DNA of 64,000 nucleotides. Origin: Pseudomonas sp. AOB-7 (GTDB lineage: Bacteria > Pseudomonadota > Gammaproteobacteria > Pseudomonadales > Pseudomonadaceae). The notes beneath the pieces are model-generated. The model was not told the DNA's origin. It saw only the letters and a program-made list of their open reading frames with translations, and searched no databases. A program made the position numbers and the translations under genes. This document shows, piece by piece, positions 19,155 through 27,975 of this stretch. Within the stretch, counting starts at the first letter, position 1. Each line of letters starts with the position of its first letter. The stretch covers positions 62,001 to 126,000 of the forward strand of contig NZ_RFFK01000004.1 in NCBI RefSeq assembly GCF_003696305.1. The letters run 5' to 3'.

Positions 19155-19182
19155 CTATCGGCCGCAGCCCGGCCCGACTTGA
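19155..19182 (-). promoter_or_regulatory. FliA (sigma-28) type promoter upstream of parP
   Basis: On the minus strand TCAAG (19178-19182) is followed by 15 bases and GCCGATAG (19155-19162), seven of eight -10 positions. The spacer is one base longer than at fliC. It lies in the 87-base gap before parP and could drive parP, cheW and the DUF2802 gene as a late sub-operon. Confidence 0.5.
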
Positions 19183-19210
19183 GTGCGCCAGTTCAACACA
19201 GACGGGCATG

Positions 19211-19999
19211 TCAGGCCACCTGCGCTGCCGGTTGATGGCTCAGCAGGTGCTTGAGCAATGCCCGATAGGCGATCACCCCGCGACTGCCCGCATCGAACTG
19301 CGAGGGCGTGCGCCCGGCCCGGCTGGCATCGCGCAGACGGGTATCGACCGGGATGTAGGCCTGCCAGAGGTGCTCGGGATAGCTGTTGCGCAGCACCCGC
19401 AGGGTGCTCATCGAGGCCTGGGTACGGCGGTCGAACAGGGTCGGCACTATGGTGTAGGGCAGCGCCTGCTTGCGCGAGCGGTTGATCATGGCCAGGGTGC
19501 TGACCATGCGTTCGAGGCCCTTGACCGCGAGAAACTCGGTCTGCACCGGGATCACCAGCTGCTGGCTGGCGGCCAGGGCATTGACCATCAGCACGCCGAG
19601 CAGCGGCGGGCTGTCGATGATGGCGTGGTCGAAATCCTCCCACAGCTGCGCCAGGCTCTTGGCGATCACCAGGCCCAGGCCGCTCTGCCCCGGCGACTGG
19701 CGCTCCAGGGTGGCCAGCGCAGTGCTCGACGGCAGCAGGGAGATGCGTTCGTGGCTGGTGCCGTGCAGCAGCTGCCTGGGCAGGCCCTGGGGCACGCCGC
19801 CCTGGTGCAGGAACAGGTCGAAGCAGCTGTGCTCCAGCGCATCGGGATCATGGCCGAAATAACTGGTCATCGACCCGTGCGGGTCGAGGTCGACCACCAC
19901 CACCCGCTTGCCGGCATCGGCCAGCAGGCCGGCCAGGGCGATGGAGGTGGTGGTCTTGCCGACACCACCCTTCTGATTGGCTACTGCCCAGACTTTCAT
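19211..19999 (-). CDS. parC: ParA-family ATPase for chemotaxis array positioning (ParC type)
   Basis: The 262-residue ATPase has a deviant Walker A, NQKGGVGKTTTS (residues 8-19), then VVVVDLDPHGSMT and the Walker B-like AIIDSPPLLGVLM. It has no ParB partner here. Its place between motD and parP matches the polar ParC of Vibrio and Pseudomonas, which recruits the chemotaxis array to the flagellated pole. A ribosome site precedes the ATG. Its assignment as a plasmid or chromosome partition ParA is less likely because of the context. Confidence 0.85.
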   Translation of the reverse strand: MKVWAVANQKGGVGKTTTSIALAGLLADAGKRVVVVDLDPHGSMTSYFGHDPDALEHSCFDLFLHQGGVPQGLPRQLLHGTSHERISLLPSSTALATLERQSPGQSGLGLVIAKSLAQLWEDFDHAIIDSPPLLGVLMVNALAASQQLVIPVQTEFLAVKGLERMVSTLAMINRSRKQALPYTIVPTLFDRRTQASMSTLRVLRNSYPEHLWQAYIPVDTRLRDASRAGRTPSQFDAGSRGVIAYRALLKHLLSHQPAAQVA

Positions 20000-20081
20000 C
20001 TTCTTTCATCCTCCCGGCGTGAAGCACTCAGGCCGAGAATGGCTGTCGCCGGCACGCAGCAGACGACTGGGATTTGACGGC

Positions 20082-20900
20082 TCACGATTGCGGAACCTCC
20101 GACACAGGCGCCGGTGCAGGTTGCGTGCCAGCGCCGGACTGCTGCGCCGCGGTGCTGCCGGCGCTGCGCCGGGTGTCGAGGTTGCGCGAAATCACCAGCA
20201 CCACGCGGCGGTTGCGCCCCCGCCCTTCGGCCGTGGCGTTGTCCGCCACCGGCTGGAACTCGCCGTAGCCGACCGCCGCCAGCCGCGCCGGATCGACGCC
20301 GTCCATGGCCAGCATACGCACGATGCTCGCCGCCCGCGCCGAGGACAGCTCCCAGTTGGTCGGAAACTGGCTGGTCTGGATCGGCAGGTTGTCGGTGAAA
20401 CCTTCCACCTTCACCGGATTCTGATAAGGCGCCAGAATCTTGGCGACCTTCTCGATGATGTCGAACGCCTGGTTGTTCGGCAGCGCGTCGCCGCTGGGGA
20501 ACAGCAGGCTGGAACTCAGCTCGATCTCGATCCACATCTCGTTGCCGCGCACGGTCAGCTGCTCGTTCTGGATCAGCTCGCCGAAAGCCTGGCGCACGCT
20601 GGCGGCGATGTCCTGCAGGGAGTCGTCCGGGGTCTCGCTGCTGGCCTCGTCCAGCGAGGCGCGCTCGGGCTCGCCGGTGCGCGGCCGCTCCTCGCCCACC
20701 GGGATCGGTTTGATCGAGCGATCCGGCTGGTTGAACACGCCGGTCAGGGTCTCGGAGAGAATCTTGTACTTGCCCTCGTTGAGCGAGGAGATCGAGTACA
20801 TCACCACGAAGAAGGCGAACAGCAGTGTGATGAAGTCCGCGTAGGACACCAGCCAGCGCTCGTGATTCTCGTGTTCTTCATGCTGCCGCCGACGCGCCAT
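20082..20900 (-). CDS. motD: Flagellar stator protein MotD (MotB family)
   Basis: MotD forms a sodium- or proton-driven stator with MotC. The 272-residue protein begins with a charged stretch, then a single membrane helix with the ion-binding aspartate in SYADFITLLFAFFVVMYS. A periplasmic OmpA-like peptidoglycan-binding domain follows: VEGFTDNLPI, then SSARAASIVRML and GYGEFQPVADNATAEGRGRN. It follows motC by 12 bases. A second stator pair (motAB) is expected elsewhere in Pseudomonas. Confidence 0.94.
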   Translation of the reverse strand: MARRRQHEEHENHERWLVSYADFITLLFAFFVVMYSISSLNEGKYKILSETLTGVFNQPDRSIKPIPVGEERPRTGEPERASLDEASSETPDDSLQDIAASVRQAFGELIQNEQLTVRGNEMWIEIELSSSLLFPSGDALPNNQAFDIIEKVAKILAPYQNPVKVEGFTDNLPIQTSQFPTNWELSSARAASIVRMLAMDGVDPARLAAVGYGEFQPVADNATAEGRGRNRRVVLVISRNLDTRRSAGSTAAQQSGAGTQPAPAPVSEVPQS

Positions 20901-20912
20901 GACAGCCCTCCA

Positions 20913-21653
20913 TCAGTCCATGAAGCCTTGCAGCTTCAGCTCGATGGACCGCGGGTTCTCACCCTCGGCGATGGACAGGATGCCCTCCAGCAGCATCTCG
21001 CGGTAACGCGACTGGCGCATGGCGATGGCCTTGAGCTTGTTGCCGGCCGGCAGCAGCAGCAGGTTGGCGAAGCCGACGCCGTAGATGGTGGCGACGAAGG
21101 CCACGGCGATGCCGCTGCCGAGCATGCTCGGGTCGGCCAGGTTGCCCATCACATGGATCAGGCCCATCACCGCGCCGATGATGCCGATGGTCGGCGCGTA
21201 GCCGCCCATGCTCTCGAACACCTTGGCCGCCTGGATATCGCGCGCCTCCTGGGTGTACAGATCGACCTCGAGGATGCTGCGGATGGATTCCGGCTCGGCG
21301 CCGTCGACCAGCAGCTGCAGGCCCTTGCGCGCATAAGGGTCGGGTTCGGCGTCGGCCACCGCCTCGAGACCGAGCAGGCCTTCCTTGCGCGCCACCATGC
21401 TCCAGCCGACCACGCGGTTGATGCCGCCGATCAGGTCGATGCGCGGCGGGAAGAAGATCCAGCGCTGGATGACCATGGCGCGCTTGAACACGCTGACCGG
21501 CGCCTGCAGGAAGGCCGCGCCGAGGGTGCCGCCGATTACGATCAGCGCCGCCGGGCCGTTGAGCAGCGCGCCGGCGTGGCCGCCCTCCAGGTAGTTGCCG
21601 CCGAGAATCGCGACGAACGCCAGAATGACGCCGATCAGGCTCAGTACATCCAT
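20913..21653 (-). CDS. motC: Flagellar stator protein MotC (MotA family)
   Basis: MotC is the four-span stator subunit. The 246-residue product starts MDVLSLIGVILAFVAILGGN. It has a large cytoplasmic loop between helices 2 and 3 and the conserved prolines of helices 3-4 (GGYAPTIGIIGAVMGL). GTG 21659 is an alternative start two codons earlier. It lies downstream of cheB in the same order as in other pseudomonads. Confidence 0.94.
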   Translation of the reverse strand: MDVLSLIGVILAFVAILGGNYLEGGHAGALLNGPAALIVIGGTLGAAFLQAPVSVFKRAMVIQRWIFFPPRIDLIGGINRVVGWSMVARKEGLLGLEAVADAEPDPYARKGLQLLVDGAEPESIRSILEVDLYTQEARDIQAAKVFESMGGYAPTIGIIGAVMGLIHVMGNLADPSMLGSGIAVAFVATIYGVGFANLLLLPAGNKLKAIAMRQSRYREMLLEGILSIAEGENPRSIELKLQGFMD

Positions 21654-21678
21654 GCGCACGCGCCCGTGTGAGGGTTCA

Positions 21679-22818
21679 TTACAGGCAGGCCTCGGTCAGG
21701 TGCCGGCCGATCTCGTCGAGGCCGTAGACCGCGTCGGCCAGGTTGGCCTTGACCACCGCCATGGGCATGCCGTAGATCACGCAGCTGGCCTCGTCCTGCG
21801 CCCACACCTGGCTGCCGCCCTGCTTGAGCAGGCGCGCGCCTTCGCGGCCGTCGGCGCCCATGCCGGTGAGCACCACGGCCAGCACCTTGTCGCCATAGGA
21901 CTTGGCCGCCGAGCCGAAGGTGATATCGACGCAGGGCTTGTAGTTCAGGCGCTCGTCGCCGGGCAGGATCTTCACCGCGCCGCGGGCGTCGACCATCATC
22001 TGCTTGCCGCCGGGGGCCAGCAGGGCCAGGCCGGGGCGCAGCAGGTCGCCGTCCTCGGCCTCCTTGACCTGGATGCGGCAGAGCTTGTCCAGACGCTCGG
22101 CGAAGGCCTTGGTGAAGGCTGCCGGCATGTGCTGGACGAGCACCAGCGGCGCCGGGAAATTGGCCGGCAGCTGGGTCAGCACCCGCTGCAGGGCCACCGG
22201 GCCGCCGGTGGAGGTACCGATGGCCACCAGCTTGTAGGCCTTGCGCTTGGGCGCCGCGGAACTGGCGCCGGCTGCACCGCCGGGCGCCGCAGACGGACTC
22301 GCCGGACGCGGTTGCAGGCCGGCCGGGCGGGCCGTGGTTGCCGCCGGCCGGCTGCCCGGCGCGGGCACAGGGCTGGCCGTAGCCGGCGCCGGAGCGACCG
22401 CGGCCGAACTAAAACGGCGGTTGCTGCGCGCGATGCTGTGCACCTTCTCGCACAGCAGCTGCTTGACCTTCTCCGGGTTGCGCGAGATGTCCTCGAAATT
22501 CTTCGGCAAAAAATCCACCGCGCCGGCGTCCAGGGCGTCGAGGGTGACGCGAGCGCCTTCGTGGGTCAGCGAGGAAAACATCAGCACCGGCGTCGGACAG
22601 CGCTGCATGATGTTCCGCACCGCGGTGATGCCGTCCATCATCGGCATCTCGTAATCCATGGTGATCACGTCGGGCTTGAGGGCCAGCGCCTGGTCGATGG
22701 CCTCGCGGCCATTGGTGGCCGTGCCCACCACCTGGATATTGGGGTCGGCAGACAGAATTTCCGAAACGCGCCGGCGGAAGAAGCCGGAGTCGTCCACCAC
22801 CAAAACCTTGACTGCCAT
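21679..22818 (-). CDS. cheB: Chemotaxis methylesterase CheB
   Basis: CheB demethylates receptor glutamates when phosphorylated by CheA. It is 379 residues. The receiver domain has phospho-acceptor Asp55 in ITMDYEMP and is followed by a Pro/Ala-rich linker (140-190). The methylesterase domain has the catalytic triad Ser203 (GTSTGG), His230 (VLVQHMP) and Asp323 (GMGADG). The start [10 protein letters not shown] has a good AGGAG site; the longer frame upstream lacks one. No cheR is present in this window. Confidence 0.96.
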   Translation of the reverse strand: MAVKVLVVDDSGFFRRRVSEILSADPNIQVVGTATNGREAIDQALALKPDVITMDYEMPMMDGITAVRNIMQRCPTPVLMFSSLTHEGARVTLDALDAGAVDFLPKNFEDISRNPEKVKQLLCEKVHSIARSNRRFSSAAVAPAPATASPVPAPGSRPAATTARPAGLQPRPASPSAAPGGAAGASSAAPKRKAYKLVAIGTSTGGPVALQRVLTQLPANFPAPLVLVQHMPAAFTKAFAERLDKLCRIQVKEAEDGDLLRPGLALLAPGGKQMMVDARGAVKILPGDERLNYKPCVDITFGSAAKSYGDKVLAVVLTGMGADGREGARLLKQGGSQVWAQDEASCVIYGMPMAVVKANLADAVYGLDEIGRHLTEACL

Positions 22819-22860
22819 ACACACTCCTAAACGGCGCCGGACCGACCGACGCCGCAACCA

Positions 22861-25032
22861 TCAGAAACGTCGAGCGTAGCGCTTGAGCATGCTCGGTACG
22901 TCGAGAATCAGGGCGATGCGCCCGTCGCCGGTGATCGTGGCGCCGGACATGCCCGGGGTGCCCTGGAGCATCTTGCCCAGCGGCTTGATCACCACCTCTT
23001 CCTGGCCCACCAGCTGGTCGACGACGAAGCCGATGCGCTGGCTGCCCACGGTGAGGATCACCACATGGCCCTCGCGCTGGCCCTCGTGGAAGGCCTGCGG
23101 CACCAGCCAGCGCTTGAGGTAGAACAGCGGCAGCGCCTTGTCGCGGACGATCACCACCTCCTGGCCGTCGACCACGTTGGTGCGCGACAGGTCGAGGTGG
23201 AAAATCTCGTTGACGTTGACCAGCGGGAAGGCGAAGGCCTGGTTCTCCAGCATCACCATCAAGGTCGGCATGATCGCCAGGGTCAGCGGCACCTTGATGA
23301 TGATCTTCGAGCCCGCCCCCTTCTGCGAGAACACGTTGACCGTGCCGTTGAGCTGGGAAATCTTGGTCTTGACCACGTCCATGCCGACGCCGCGGCCGGA
23401 CACGTCGGAAATCTCGGTCTTGGTCGAGAAACCCGGGGCGAAGATCAGGTTGTAGCACTCGAACTCGTTCAGGCGGTCGGCTGCATCCTTGTCCAGCAGG
23501 CCCTTCTCCACCGCCTTGGCGCGCAGCACGTCGGCGTCCATGCCCTTGCCGTCGTCGGTGATCGACAAGAGGATGTGGTCGCCCTCCTGCTCGGCGGACA
23601 GCACCACCCGCCCGCCGCGCGGCTTGCCAGCCTTCTCGCGTTCTTCCGGGGTCTCCACGCCGTGATCGACGGCGTTGCGCACCAGGTGCACCAGCGGGTC
23701 GGCCAGGGCCTCGACCAGGTTCTTGTCGAGGTCGGTTTCCTCGCCCACCAGCTCGAGGTTGATTTCCTTCTTCAGGTTGCGCGCCAGGTCGCGTACCAGG
23801 CGCGGGAAGCGACCGAAGACCTTCTTGATCGGCTGCATGCGGGTCTTCATCACCGCGGTCTGCAGGTCGGCGGTGACCACGTCGAGGTTGGACACCGCCT
23901 TGGACATGGCCTCGTCGCCGCTGTTGAGGCCCAGGCGCACCAGGCGGTTACGCACCAGCACCAGCTCGCCGACCATGTTCATGATCTCGTCCAAGCGCGC
24001 GGTATCGACCCGCACCGTGGTTTCCGCCTCGCTGGCCGCCGGCGCCTTGTCCGCCGCGGGCGCCGGAGCTGCAGGCGGGCGGGGTGCGGCCGCTTCGGCC
24101 TTGGCCGCCGGTTTCGCCGCAGCCGGCTTGGCTGGGGCAACCGGGGCAGCCGGCTTGGCCACCGGCGCGGCCGGCGCTTCGCTAGGCGGGACGAACTTGC
24201 CCTTGCCGTGCAACTGGTCGAGCAGGGATTCGAATTCGTCGTCGGTGATCTCGTCGCTGCTCGCCGCCGCCACCGGGGCGGCCGGCGCTGGCGCTTCGGC
24301 CGCGCCGGCGAACTGGCCCTTGCCGTGCAACTGGTCGAGCAGCGCCTCGAATTCGTCGTCGGTGATTTCGTCGCCGGCCGGCGCCGCGACGGCGGCGACC
24401 GCCACGGCCGCGCCGACGGAGCTCTCGGCCGCCGCGGAGAACTGGCCCTTGCCGTGCAGCTGGTCGAGCAGGGATTCGAATTCGTCGTCGGTGATCTCGT
24501 CGCTGGCCGCCACGCTGTCGCCGGCCGGCGCTTCGCCGAGGGCATCGAGCAGCTGCTCGAACTCGCTGTCAGTGATGTCGCCGGAGGCGGCGACTTCGGA
24601 CTTCGGCGCGGCAGCCGGCGCCACGGCGGCGGGCTCGGCACCAGCCGGCTCGGCCAGCCGCGACAGCGCCGCCAGCAGCTCGGCCGACGCCGGGGTCGGC
24701 TCGCTGCGCTCGCGCACCTGGCCGAACATGCCGTTGACCGCATCCAGGGCTTCGAGCACCACGTCCATCAGCTCGGCGTCGACGCGTCGCTCACCCTTGC
24801 GCAGGATGTCGAAGACGTTCTCGGCGATATGACAGCACTCCACCAGCTCGTTGAGCTGGAGGAATCCCGCCCCGCCCTTGACGGTATGGAAACCGCGGAA
24901 AATGGCGTTGAGCAGGTTCATGTCGTCCGGGCGGCTTTCCAGCTCGACCAACTGTTCGGACAACTGTTCGAGGATCTCGCCGGCCTCTACCAGGAAGTCC
25001 TGGAGGATTTCTTCATCGGCGCCGAAGCTCAT
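22861..25032 (-). CDS. cheA: Chemotaxis histidine kinase CheA with a repeat-bearing linker
   Basis: CheA autophosphorylates and passes phosphate to CheY and CheB. The 723-residue protein has an Hpt/P1 domain (residues 1-125, phospho-His49 in FRGFHTVKGG). A roughly 200-residue Ala/Pro-rich linker follows, then the dimerisation domain (from about 338), the ATPase domain (HLVRNAVDHGVETPEE for the N box, DDGKGMD and GRGVGMDVVK) and a C-terminal CheW-like domain. The linker has no recognisable P2 fold. It instead carries four copies of an ITDDEFESLLDQLHG-like peptide (around residues 151-166, 178-198, 221-241 and 260-280). It sits between cheZ and cheB. Confidence 0.96.
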   Translation of the reverse strand: MSFGADEEILQDFLVEAGEILEQLSEQLVELESRPDDMNLLNAIFRGFHTVKGGAGFLQLNELVECCHIAENVFDILRKGERRVDAELMDVVLEALDAVNGMFGQVRERSEPTPASAELLAALSRLAEPAGAEPAAVAPAAAPKSEVAASGDITDSEFEQLLDALGEAPAGDSVAASDEITDDEFESLLDQLHGKGQFSAAAESSVGAAVAVAAVAAPAGDEITDDEFEALLDQLHGKGQFAGAAEAPAPAAPVAAASSDEITDDEFESLLDQLHGKGKFVPPSEAPAAPVAKPAAPVAPAKPAAAKPAAKAEAAAPRPPAAPAPAADKAPAASEAETTVRVDTARLDEIMNMVGELVLVRNRLVRLGLNSGDEAMSKAVSNLDVVTADLQTAVMKTRMQPIKKVFGRFPRLVRDLARNLKKEINLELVGEETDLDKNLVEALADPLVHLVRNAVDHGVETPEEREKAGKPRGGRVVLSAEQEGDHILLSITDDGKGMDADVLRAKAVEKGLLDKDAADRLNEFECYNLIFAPGFSTKTEISDVSGRGVGMDVVKTKISQLNGTVNVFSQKGAGSKIIIKVPLTLAIMPTLMVMLENQAFAFPLVNVNEIFHLDLSRTNVVDGQEVVIVRDKALPLFYLKRWLVPQAFHEGQREGHVVILTVGSQRIGFVVDQLVGQEEVVIKPLGKMLQGTPGMSGATITGDGRIALILDVPSMLKRYARRF
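24193..24582 (-). repeat. Intragenic repeats in the cheA linker
   Basis: Three copies of about 63 bp (24439-24501, 24310-24372, 24193-24255) are nearly identical at DNA level. Each encodes ITDDEFE(S/A)LLDQLHGKG(Q/K)F. A fourth, degenerate copy (24535-24582) encodes ITDSEFEQLLDALG. The spacing is about 39-43 codons, filled with Ala/Pro-rich sequence. Because even silent positions agree between the three copies, recent duplication or ongoing gene conversion is likely. Confidence 0.9.
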
Positions 25033-25045
25033 AGGGGGGAACTCC

Positions 25046-25834
25046 TTAGAATCCTAGACTGGACAGCAGGTCGTCGACATCGTCCTGACTGGAGGCGACG
25101 TCATCACGCTTATCGGCATGAATCTGCGGACCTTCACCCCGAGATGGCTCTTTTAATTTTTCCTGTTCGGCGCGCAGCTGCTCATGGTCGTGCTGAATGC
25201 CGGCGAAACGGTCGACCTGGCTGGCCATCAGCACCAGTTTGAGCAGGTTGCTTTCCACCTCGGTGACCAGCTGGGTGACGCGTTTGATCACCTGCCCGGT
25301 GAGGTCCTGGTAGTCCTGCGCCAGCAGAATGTCGTTGAGATGACCGGACAGCTTGCTGCTGTCGCGCTCGCTGCGGGCGAGGAACAGCTCGATACGCTTG
25401 GCCAGCTCACGAAAGCCCTCGGCGCCCATCTCGCGGCGCATGAAGCGGCCCCATTCGGCGCTCAGGCTCTGCGCTTCGTCGCTGAGGTCGTTGACCAGCG
25501 GTGCGCTCTGCTCGACCAGGTCCATGGTGCGATTGGCCGCCTTCTCGGTCATAGTGACCACGTAATTCAGGCGCTCGGTGGCATCGGCGATCTGCGACAG
25601 CTCCTGGGCATGCGGCATGCGCGGATCGAGCTGGAAGTTGACGATGGCGTTGTGCAGCTCGCGGGTCAGCTTGCCGACCTCGTGGTACAGGCCGCGGTCG
25701 CGGACCTTGTTGAGCTCGTTGATCAGTTGTACCGCGGCGCCGAAGTTGCCTTTTTCCAGGCTGTCGACCAACTCGCGGGCGTTGCTTTTCAGGGTCGACT
25801 CGAGGTCGCCCAAGATGGAGTCATCGTGTTCCAT
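25046..25834 (-). CDS. cheZ: CheY-P phosphatase CheZ
   Basis: CheZ dephosphorylates CheY-P. The 262-residue helical protein has the conserved catalytic motif AQDYQDLTGQVIKRV, with Gln181 at the position of the catalytic glutamine. It ends in the flexible CheY-docking tail SSQDDVDDLLSSLGF. It lies 19 bases after cheY and 13 bases before cheA. Confidence 0.95.
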   Translation of the reverse strand: MEHDDSILGDLESTLKSNARELVDSLEKGNFGAAVQLINELNKVRDRGLYHEVGKLTRELHNAIVNFQLDPRMPHAQELSQIADATERLNYVVTMTEKAANRTMDLVEQSAPLVNDLSDEAQSLSAEWGRFMRREMGAEGFRELAKRIELFLARSERDSSKLSGHLNDILLAQDYQDLTGQVIKRVTQLVTEVESNLLKLVLMASQVDRFAGIQHDHEQLRAEQEKLKEPSRGEGPQIHADKRDDVASSQDDVDDLLSSLGF

Positions 25835-25853
25835 AGCACCCTCGCGGCCGACA

Positions 25854-26228
25854 TCAGCCGTTGACCCGCTCGAAGATCTTCTCGATCTTTTCCTTCAGCA
25901 CCTGGGCGGTGAAGGGTTTGACCACATAGCCGTTCACGCCGGCCTGGGCCGCTTCGATGATCTGATCGCGCTTGGCCTCGGCGGTGACCATCAGCACCGG
26001 CAGGTGCTTGAGGCGCTCGTCGGCGCGCACCGCACGCAGCAGGTCGATGCCGGTCATGCCGGGCATGTTCCAGTCGGTCACCAGGAAGTCGAAACTGCCG
26101 CTCTGCAGCATGGGCAGCGCCGAGGTGCCATCGTCGGCCTCTGCGGTGTTGGTGAAACCCAAATCACGCAAGAGGTTCTTGATGATCCGTCGCATCGTCG
26201 AGAAATCGTCAACGATGAGGATTTTCAT
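25854..26228 (-). CDS. cheY: Chemotaxis response regulator CheY
   Basis: CheY is a single receiver domain of 124 residues that binds the switch protein FliM when phosphorylated. The acidic pocket is DD (residues 7-8), the phospho-site is Asp52 (VTDWNMPG) and the conserved Lys104 is in VVKPF. The start is [10 protein letters not shown] at 26228; the open frame runs 17 codons further upstream without family match. The 77-base gap from fliA shows no convincing sigma-28 site. Confidence 0.96.
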   Translation of the reverse strand: MKILIVDDFSTMRRIIKNLLRDLGFTNTAEADDGTSALPMLQSGSFDFLVTDWNMPGMTGIDLLRAVRADERLKHLPVLMVTAEAKRDQIIEAAQAGVNGYVVKPFTAQVLKEKIEKIFERVNG

Positions 26229-26305
26229 GTTCTTGTCCAAGTCGACCTCCGTACAGTCCCAAACGTATTGCACACGCAATGACGTCCTTTAATCGTGAAA
26301 CCGAC

Positions 26306-27052
26306 TCAGCTGGCGCGCCACTCGCCCAAGCGCGCGCGCAGACGCGCGGCGCACTGGCTGTGCAACTGGCTGACGCGCGACTCGCTGACCCCCAGCACTT
26401 CGCCGATTTCCTTCAAGTTCAGTTCTTCATCGTAATACAGCGCCAGCACCAGACGTTCGCGCTCCGGCAGACCGGCGATGGCCTCGGCCAATGCCGCCTG
26501 GAAGCGTTCGTCTTCGAGGTCCCGCGAAGGTTCGAGGTGGGTGTGCCCGGCGTCCTCGTGCAGCCCGCCGTGCTCGCCGTCCTGCAACAGGTCGTCGAAA
26601 CTGAACAGGCGGCTGCCCAAAGTGTCGCCAAGGATGCCGTAGTAATCTTCCAGACTCAATTGGAGTTCGGCCGCAACCTCCTGATCTTTAGCGTCGCGCC
26701 CGGTTCTCGCTTCCACGACGCGGATCGCGTCGCTGACCATGCGGCTGTTGCGGTGCACCGAACGCGGCGCCCAGTCGCCCTTGCGCACTTCGTCGAGCAT
26801 GGAGCCGCGGATGCGGATGCCGGCGAAGGTTTCGAAGCTGGCACCCTTGCTGGAGTCGTATTTACGCGAGGCCTCGAGCAGGCCGATCATGCCGGCCTGG
26901 ATCAGGTCGTCGACCTGCACGCTGGCCGGCAGACGGGCCAGCAGGTGATAGGCGATACGTTTGACCAGAGGCGCATAGCGCTCGATCAACTGGTGCTGCG
27001 AATCCTGCGCCTGCGCCTTGTTGTACATACGAAGTCCAGAAGCTGCTGTCAT
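26306..27052 (-). CDS. fliA: Flagellar sigma factor FliA (sigma-28)
   Basis: FliA transcribes late flagellar and chemotaxis genes and is held back by FlgM. The 248-residue product starts MTAASGLRMYNKAQ. It has region 2 (LIERYAPLVKRIAYHLLARL, then DDLIQAGMIGLLEASRKYD), region 3 (DEVRKGDWAPRSVHRN) and region 4 (LPERERLVLALYYDEELNLK, then LGVSESRVSQLHSQ). The ATG overlaps the fleN stop (ATGA). Confidence 0.95.
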   Translation of the reverse strand: MTAASGLRMYNKAQAQDSQHQLIERYAPLVKRIAYHLLARLPASVQVDDLIQAGMIGLLEASRKYDSSKGASFETFAGIRIRGSMLDEVRKGDWAPRSVHRNSRMVSDAIRVVEARTGRDAKDQEVAAELQLSLEDYYGILGDTLGSRLFSFDDLLQDGEHGGLHEDAGHTHLEPSRDLEDERFQAALAEAIAGLPERERLVLALYYDEELNLKEIGEVLGVSESRVSQLHSQCAARLRARLGEWRAS

Positions 27053-27879
27053 ACGGCGCTGTCTGCCGTCGGTTGCTGCACCAGACGTTCGACGAAAAAC
27101 TCCAGATGGCCGCGGGGGTTGGCCGGCAGCGGCCAGGTATCGACCTTCTGGGCTATCGCCTTGAACGCCAGGGCGCACTTGGATCGTGGGAAGGCTTCGT
27201 AGACGGCGCGCTGCTTCTGCACGGCCTTGCGCACGCACTCGTCGTAGGGCACGGCGCCGACGTACTGCAGGGCGACGTCGAGGAAGCGATCGGTCACCTT
27301 GGTCAGCTTAGCAAAGAGGTTGCGCCCTTCCTGCGGGCTGTGGGCCATGTTGGCCAGCACGCGGAAGCGGCTGATGCCGTGGTCGCGGTTGAGCAGCTTG
27401 ATCAGCGCGTAGGCATCGGTGATCGAGGTCGGCTCGTCGCACACCACCACCAGGATCTCCTGGGCGGCGCGGACGAAGCTGACCACCGCATCGCCGATGC
27501 CAGCGGCGGTGTCGATCACCAGCACGTCGAGATTCTCGCTGATCTCGCTGAACGCCTGGATCAGCCCGGCGTGCTGCATCGGCGAGAGGTTGACCATACT
27601 CTGCGTGCCGGACGCCGCCGGCACGATGCGGATCCCGCCCGGCCCCTGCAGCAGCACGTCGCGCAGGTCGCACTCGCCGCTGATCACATCGGCCAGGGTG
27701 CGCTTGGGCGCCAGCCCCAGCAGAACGTCGACGTTGGCCAGGCCGAGGTCGGCGTCCATCAGCATCACCCGTCGACCGAGATCGGCCAGGGCCATGGACA
27801 GATTCACCGACACATTGGTCTTGCCGACGCCACCCTTGCCGCCGGTCACCGCGATCACCTGTACGGGATGCATACCCAT
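27049..27879 (-). CDS. fleN: Flagellar number regulator FleN (FlhG)
   Basis: FleN is a MinD-like ATPase that binds FleQ and limits flagellar number to one polar filament. The 276-residue protein has the deviant Walker A TGGKGGVGKTNVS (residues 12-24), switch region LMDADLGLANVDVLLGL and VIDTAAGIGDAVVSFV. It lies between flhF and fliA in the flhA-flhF-fleN-fliA operon; fliA is coupled by ATGA. Confidence 0.95.
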   Translation of the reverse strand: MGMHPVQVIAVTGGKGGVGKTNVSVNLSMALADLGRRVMLMDADLGLANVDVLLGLAPKRTLADVISGECDLRDVLLQGPGGIRIVPAASGTQSMVNLSPMQHAGLIQAFSEISENLDVLVIDTAAGIGDAVVSFVRAAQEILVVVCDEPTSITDAYALIKLLNRDHGISRFRVLANMAHSPQEGRNLFAKLTKVTDRFLDVALQYVGAVPYDECVRKAVQKQRAVYEAFPRSKCALAFKAIAQKVDTWPLPANPRGHLEFFVERLVQQPTADSAV

Positions 27880-27975
27880 GTTTTCTACACACCTTGTCTA
27901 ACTTCGACTTGGCCATCCGGCCGTTCACTCCGGCGACGGCGTCGCCCGAGGGTGCAACATTCTCTTCTCGCTGCC

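Noticed and set aside
26229..26305. Possible FliA promoter before cheY (TAAAG followed by GCAATACG)
   Set aside because: Only two of eight -10 positions match; the TAAAG alone is not enough.
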